A DNA stretch of 22,109 bases from positions 735,514 to 757,622 of the forward strand of contig QEOQ01000345.1 in the NCBI GenBank assembly GCA_010279815.1, given 5' to 3'. The stretch is from Brachionus plicatilis. Its lineage: Eukaryota; Rotifera; Eurotatoria; Ploima; Brachionidae. The first letter of the stretch is position 1, and each line of letters starts with the position of its first letter. Made by a program: the position numbers and the translations under genes. The notes below the pieces were generated by a model. It ran no database searches. It was not told where the DNA came from and saw nothing but the letters and a program-made list of their open reading frames with translations. This document shows positions 17,646-22,109 of the stretch, in pieces.

Positions 17646-17951
17646 TTAATTGATAATCTTAACACAAGCAGTGTCCTTTTTCAATCCAGTGTATTCTAGT
17701 TTACTATTGTTACAACTATAGCAAATTGCCGCAATATAAATTTCATTCCTAGGTCTTCCTTTTATATTAATATGACCTCCAACTTCTGCATCATTACTAC
17801 AGCCCAAAAATGAGCATTTTTTTCTAGATCTATTAGTTTCTCTTTCCCAAAGTTCAATCCAGCCTCCTTCAGTCGGTGCTCTATCATCCGATGAACCAAT
17901 ACAATTTTTTGCTTCAGCATCTTCAAAAATTACTTTTTCAAAGCTTCGCAT
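17646..17951 (-). CDS. Small Cys/His protein, treble-clef/HNH-like, possible bacterial origin
   Basis: This is a 101-aa single-exon frame from ATG at 17951 to TAA at 17646. It has more polar, balanced composition than the random frames around it. Putative metal ligands are C46, C51, H60, C77 and C80: CSFLGCS..AEVGGH, then ICYSCNNS. This CxxxxC/GGH/CxxC-Asn-Asn layout with AEVGGHI resembles small uncharacterised bacterial and phage proteins that look like HNH or treble-clef zinc folds; this is from memory and not searched. The N-terminal half carries GGWIELWERET, which also fits that family. No second catalytic His is evident, so nuclease activity is doubtful. No intron is needed. Alternative: a eukaryotic zinc-ribbon protein. 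It lies 50 bp from the inverted-repeat element at 18001-18474. Confidence 0.65.
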   Translation of the reverse strand: MRSFEKVIFEDAEAKNCIGSSDDRAPTEGGWIELWERETNRSRKKCSFLGCSNDAEVGGHINIKGRPRNEIYIAAICYSCNNSKLEYTGLKKDTACVKIIN

Positions 17952-18000
17952 TTTAACCTTTTTTTAAAAAAAACTCAAAAATAAAAAATAGAGAAGTAAA

Positions 18001-18474
18001 ATTAATTTTCATTAAAAAATAAGCCATTATTTAAAAAATTTTGATGTTGATGAACAAAAGAGATTTTAGGAATGGAACTTGACTTTTAAAATGTTTTCAA
18101 TTTAAAAACTTAAAATTTATATAAAGGTAAAAAAATAACAAAAAAAATTTTAAATATAATGATTTATTCACATTTATATTTTATATTTCTTATAATAATG
18201 AAAATGGATTTTACTTCTCTTTTTCTTAAACCTAGAAATTTGACTTGTACGTCATTGTCACACTGGAAGCACGATTTTTTTGATTGTGATAGCATCAGCA
18301 CCTGTTTCTTTCTGTTCATTTTTGTTCAGGTGTAAGTTAAATAATTATTCAAGTAACCAAGTTACTATATTATTAATTGAAAACATTTTAAAAGTCAAGT
18401 TCCATTTCAAAAATCTCTTTTATTCAGCTATCAACAATTTTTATATAATTGCTTATTTATTTAATAAAAATTAA
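18001..18474. mobile_element. Inverted-repeat (foldback/MITE) element upstream of the Cys/His gene
   Basis: The arms are 18001-18105 and about 18371-18474. The inner 60 bp are highly similar (AAAAGAGATTTT, ATGGAACTTGACTTTTAAAA and TGTTTTCAAT in inverted orientation). The outer 40 bp are more diverged (AATAAGC(C/A)ATTAT). The loop of about 265 bp is non-coding. No target duplication could be fixed. Confidence 0.78.
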
Positions 18475-20313
18475 AATGTGAAGTTATACAAAAGAAATTT
18501 TTGAAATTCTGTATTTTTCGAATCTTGAATGAAATTGATAAGCTCTGTTAGATCTGATCTTTAGCCATTTGATTTTGCCAAATCGATTTTGATAAAAATC
18601 CAGTTCTTGTAGAATCCCATTTACATTTGCGACATTAAGGATCATGATGTCATGCTCCGTTGTGACATTATTTCAAATTTTATTTGTATTTTTTTATTAT
18701 TTACCCAAGCTTAAATTCTTTAGTGGTCTTAAAATTTTAGAATATTTCAAATATTTAAATTTAAATTGAGTTAACTTAACAAAATTAAAGACTCTTGTAT
18801 TATTCAATTTGCTTAAATATCTCCTAGGCGATTTCACCCTCACTATTTTATTCCTTGATATACTTTAAAAAAAATTTATATTGTTTTTCTATTATTTTCA
18901 ATCAAAGCATAGAAAAGATAGAATTTTCAGTCAGCTGGCTTAATAAATTAACAAAAAAAACTCAGAGCGAATAACCAAACTCATTTGAAATAGTTGCAAC
19001 ATTAGACAAAAATGTAGAGATTTCCGTTTCCGGATACCGTAAAAGATCCGATTATGTCGCTAACAAAACGGTCTAAATTGCATTAAAATTAATGAAGCGA
19101 ATTTCTCAATATTTGAGTAAATCAATTTAGTATATTTTGTTAGAAACTCTTTATTAAATTAATTTAGTAGATTTAGTTATTTTTGATATTAAATAATTAA
19201 GTATCTTGTTTTAGAAATGTTTATTATTTAAAATTTTTTAAATAAAGGTAAAAATTAAAAACTAGCAATGTTTTTTTTTTTTTTAATTGCTTTCAGAAAT
19301 AGTAAAAATTAATTATTTTTCGATGTTAATTATTTTTGGCGTGTGCTAATTCATTAACTAAAATTTCTGATTTTTTACCAATTTTACTAGATGAATATAA
19401 AAATGACTTACATTTCATAAAATTACTTAATTAATTTAAAAATGTGAATTTTTTTTAAAAATTAAGTTTGATGCTAGTTTTTTCAATATTTAATTAAATT
19501 TAAGAAAAATAATTTTTTATTTAACTTTTCTAAAAATTTTTATTTAACCTTTGCCTCTATATGAACCAAATTGTAATAAGCAAAGAATTATTGAGATCTT
19601 AATTAAAAACCAGATTACAGAACTCACATTTTTGATCAAAATTCATACCATTATATTCTTAATTATCCAAATATTGTTCTAATTCAAAAAAAAAAATCTA
19701 ATCGTCAAAAACGTTTTATTCTGACTTAAAAAGATGCAAAATCGAGTTAAACGTCTATCTGCTGATTTTTAGTTTTTTTAAAGTATAATTATGTTTAATT
19801 TATAATTTTAATACGATTTAGAAAAAATTAATAAGAATAATATCAGTAATGCAAATTTAGGAAAAAAATTTTTATTAGTAATTTTAGTTAAAGTTTCAGT
19901 AATTTTATTTAAAAAATAATAAATCGACAATTTTTTTAGATATCTTTTAAAATGCTTTTGCTGAATCGTTTCAGCAAGACCATGGACATTACTAAAATTT
20001 TTTAATTTTTTATCCTTCTCCTGTTTTATATTCTAAAATCCATAATTATTGATAATTACAAATGAAAGTAAAAAAAAATTTTCTCAAAATTAAATTAAAT
20101 TTTGATTACAGATTATTTGAATTATTAATTTTTATAAGCTTAAAATGAGACTGTTTTTGATATCTCGAAATCAAATGCACAAAATTCAATTTCTCTTTTT
20201 TCATTTAAACCTACCGCATAGCCTCATCCCAATATCAACCTGAAAATTAAATTATATATAATTTAATAAAAAAAAAATATCTTTGCTTTTCATTTAATAA
20301 ATTTTGGCCAAAA
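18475..20313. other. Intergenic region, no gene seen
   Basis: AT-rich, with a T14 run at about 19271-19284, a 7-bp hairpin TGCTGAA/TTCAGCA near 19959-19975 and copy 2 of the direct repeat. The right end should include the promoter of the armadillo gene; an in-frame TAA at 20248 shows that the gene's frame does not extend further left. Confidence 0.4.
19059..19098 (+). repeat. 40-bp direct repeat, copy 2
   Basis: GCTAACAAAACGGTCTAAAT plus its flank repeats 17387-17427. The pair brackets the Cys/His gene and its neighbouring foldback element at a distance of about 1.67 kb. Confidence 0.6.
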
Positions 20314-21711
20314 ATGGAAAAAATCGATTCACACTCAAACCCTTTGCTACAAACTGCAATACCAGACTTATTAAAGCTCCTACTTGATGAAGACTTGGTC
20401 ATTGTGCAGCAAGCGTCAATACTTCTGGCCGAAATGTCCCATGTTGCAGAGCTATGTGACAATCTAATCCAAACAGAAAACTCGTGCACATCCATCATCA
20501 ACTGCCTAAACTCAACTGCTGATTATTACACAGTCCGCAATCTTCTTTTAACCATGTTCGAGATTTCCAAAAATTTCGAATCAGGGGTGCCCAAAATGGT
20601 CAAATGCGGTGCTCTGCATTCTTTAATCAAAATTCTCAATGCACCTCTTCAAAATTTAGTCTCAATATCTCTTTCTACCATACACAACTGTCTTCTGTCT
20701 CAAGACGAAAAGGCCAAGGAGACCATTCGACAAAAATCTACTTTAAACTCCCTGTTAAACATTTTTAACAAAAGCCAAAATCCAAGTTTTTTGACCATCA
20801 CTGTTGATTGTCTGTTTATTTTGATTCGAAAGCATCAACCAAGTAAAGAGTGGATGCTGGAAATTGGTGGCATTCAAACAATTGTGTCCTATTTCGTCAA
20901 TAACTCATCCATTAGTCAAAAACTTGAGAATTTTTTGCTAAAATTTTTGCTGTCTATTTCAGCTTATCAAAATTCCAAAAGTTTGATGATGGATTACGCA
21001 TTTGTGCTCCGCATTAATGAAATAATCTCATCTAGGAGCCAAAACAAGCTAATTTGCATCTCTTTGATTAAAAATTTATCAGATCAATTGGCTTTGGTCT
21101 CTTACAACAGTCAATTGCTTATAAATTTATATCACTTTCTTACCGAAAACTCAATAAGTCTGAAAAATAAAGAAGATATTTTAATAATTTTGTCAAATTT
21201 AAGTAGTAACAATGAAAAAAATAAGAAAATTTTGATCGACTTGAAATCAATTGAAGTTTTGATGAAAAATTTGGAAACGGAACATTTGGCTCTGGCAAGT
21301 TTATGGCTGCTGAAAAATTTAGCCTTTGGCAACTCAAAATGTGCTCTTGTACAGCAACAAATCAAGAGTCACGGACTCAGAAATTTAAGTAAATTAGTCG
21401 TAAATCCAAAGTACTCAAAAGCTGTTCTGGTGTTGATAAAGATTTTCACCAAATCGTCAAGCTTTAATGACGACATACGCAATTGTGGTCTTTTGACTAG
21501 CATGCTCCATTTGTTACCAAATGCTACAATAGACTTAGAGTGCATAAATTTATGCGCCGAGTCTCTCGTCAATTTGATTGAGGATTCGAAAAATTCAGAA
21601 TTGGTCAAAAAATCAGTCCACCTATTCGAAGAAATGATCAGGTCAGATAATATGGAAATTCATAAAATTGGCCTGGATTTATACTATAGTACTATATGTG
21701 CTAATATTTAA
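20314..21711 (+). CDS. Beta-catenin-like armadillo-repeat protein lacking N- and C-terminal tails
   Basis: This is an intact 465-aa single-exon frame. ATG at 20314 is the first Met after an in-frame TAA (20248). Almost the whole length is armadillo repeats. AIPDLLKLLLDEDLVIVQQA (15-34) matches the first beta-catenin repeat (IPELTKLLNDEDQVVV). CGALHSLIKILNAP, TIHNCLL, ITVDCLFILI and ILSNLSSNNEKNK (292-304) follow the order of repeats 3, 4 and 7. K304 sits at the position of beta-catenin K435, a TCF/cadherin contact; the R469/H470 pair seems lost. The protein ends near repeat 11 or 12. It has no GSK3/CK1 degron, alpha-catenin site or transactivation tail. Likely a diverged intronless paralogue, perhaps retrogene-derived, that binds some beta-catenin partners or none. 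AATAAA occurs at 21741-21746. Repeat assignment is from family memory. Confidence 0.85.
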   Translation: MEKIDSHSNPLLQTAIPDLLKLLLDEDLVIVQQASILLAEMSHVAELCDNLIQTENSCTSIINCLNSTADYYTVRNLLLTMFEISKNFESGVPKMVKCGALHSLIKILNAPLQNLVSISLSTIHNCLLSQDEKAKETIRQKSTLNSLLNIFNKSQNPSFLTITVDCLFILIRKHQPSKEWMLEIGGIQTIVSYFVNNSSISQKLENFLLKFLLSISAYQNSKSLMMDYAFVLRINEIISSRSQNKLICISLIKNLSDQLALVSYNSQLLINLYHFLTENSISLKNKEDILIILSNLSSNNEKNKKILIDLKSIEVLMKNLETEHLALASLWLLKNLAFGNSKCALVQQQIKSHGLRNLSKLVVNPKYSKAVLVLIKIFTKSSSFNDDIRNCGLLTSMLHLLPNATIDLECINLCAESLVNLIEDSKNSELVKKSVHLFEEMIRSDNMEIHKIGLDLYYSTICANI

Positions 21712-22109
21712 ATAATTTTTAAATATTCATTATTAATTTAAATAAAAAATTGGATTTAGTAAATTTTTTAAAAGATTTTATGCCTATTAGAATATATTTT
21801 AAATTAATTTGATTTAATGATTTAATATTTAATGAACTATTTGAGGTTTACCTTTTATTTTATTTCAAATTATAAAATAAAATTTATAAGGAACAATTTC
21901 AATTAAAAAATATTAATATTTTAACAAATTTTTGAATATTTATTTGACAAAGATTATTTTAAACTTTATTCACTACAACAATATAAAATTAATATTTCGT
22001 TTTCCTATTAACTTGAATTGAAAATTTTTTGGCAATGTTAAAAGATGGGTATACGAGGTTGGGAGGAGTTTCTGTGTTTTATTGTCGAATTATTTAAAAT
22101 TAATCTATT
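21712..22109. other. 3' flank of the armadillo gene, no gene seen
   Basis: AT-rich, with the AATAAA signal at 21741-21746. The last 60 bp become G-richer (GGTTGGGAGGAG), but no frame or motif is recognisable before the window ends. Confidence 0.4.

Noticed and set aside
18280..18474. 64-codon plus-strand frame
   Set aside because: Most of its second half lies in the right arm of the 18001-18474 inverted repeat, with no protein motif.
20247..20501. 84-codon minus-strand frame, and frames at 21132-21608
   Set aside because: Antisense shadows of the armadillo gene.
1..22109. tRNA, rRNA, CRISPR arrays
   Set aside because: I scanned for tRNA T-loop-like GTTCGA motifs and for regularly spaced repeats. 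The few TTCGA hits lie in coding or AT-rich DNA without a cloverleaf. The only regular arrays are the transposon TTACGTAA boxes, which have no spacers.

Overview
The window is eukaryotic DNA, very AT-rich, with short spliceosomal introns (47-55 nt), intron-poor genes, and long intergenic stretches packed with inverted-repeat transposon remains. The mix of a full COG2 gene, an ARM-TIR-SAM protein and a beta-catenin-like armadillo protein points to a small invertebrate animal. A monogonont rotifer such as Brachionus would fit the base composition and the TIR/SAM architecture, but that placement is inference.

Layout. Positions 342-3782 (minus) hold a complete four-exon COG2 gene (Golgi tethering complex). 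Its 1.1 kb third intron carries a MITE-like inverted repeat. Positions 5095-5465 carry a decayed non-LTR reverse transcriptase fragment, and 5661-5799 a small TA-flanked MITE. Positions 6237-8042 (minus) hold a single-exon ARM-TIR-SAM protein, a probable NAD-cleaving signalling or immune enzyme related in parts to SARM1. From 8043 to about 11150 I see no gene, but two foldback-type inverted repeats occur (8219-8764 and about 9240-9530). An assembly gap lies at 11264-11376.

Positions 11600-15105 are a nested wreck. A host-like gene (minus strand, now a pseudogene, about 14404-15105) is interrupted by an element of about 2.35 kb flanked by the 9-bp repeat GAAAAAAGG. Inside that lies a 1.8 kb Tc1/mariner-like element with near-identical 360-425 bp terminal inverted repeats made largely of 10-bp-spaced TTACGTAA boxes. 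Inside that sit a Tc1 transposase remnant with its own intron, a MULE SWIM-finger remnant, and a 193-bp MITE. Positions 15458-16544 are a separate internally deleted Mutator-like element with a 10-bp target duplication and a surviving 191-codon transposase C-terminus. Positions 17646-17951 (minus) encode a 101-aa Cys/His protein resembling a bacterial treble-clef/HNH-like family, a possible horizontal acquisition, with a further inverted-repeat element just upstream. Positions 20314-21711 (plus) encode an intact 465-aa armadillo protein matching essentially only the repeat core of beta-catenin.

The protein-coding genes do not form an operon or an obvious pathway. COG2 is housekeeping; the TIR and beta-catenin-like genes are accessory, diverged members of signalling families. 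The most unusual content is the density and nesting of inverted-repeat elements (at least nine inverted-repeat structures in 22 kb) and the phased TTACGTAA arrays. No rRNA, tRNA or CRISPR was recognised.
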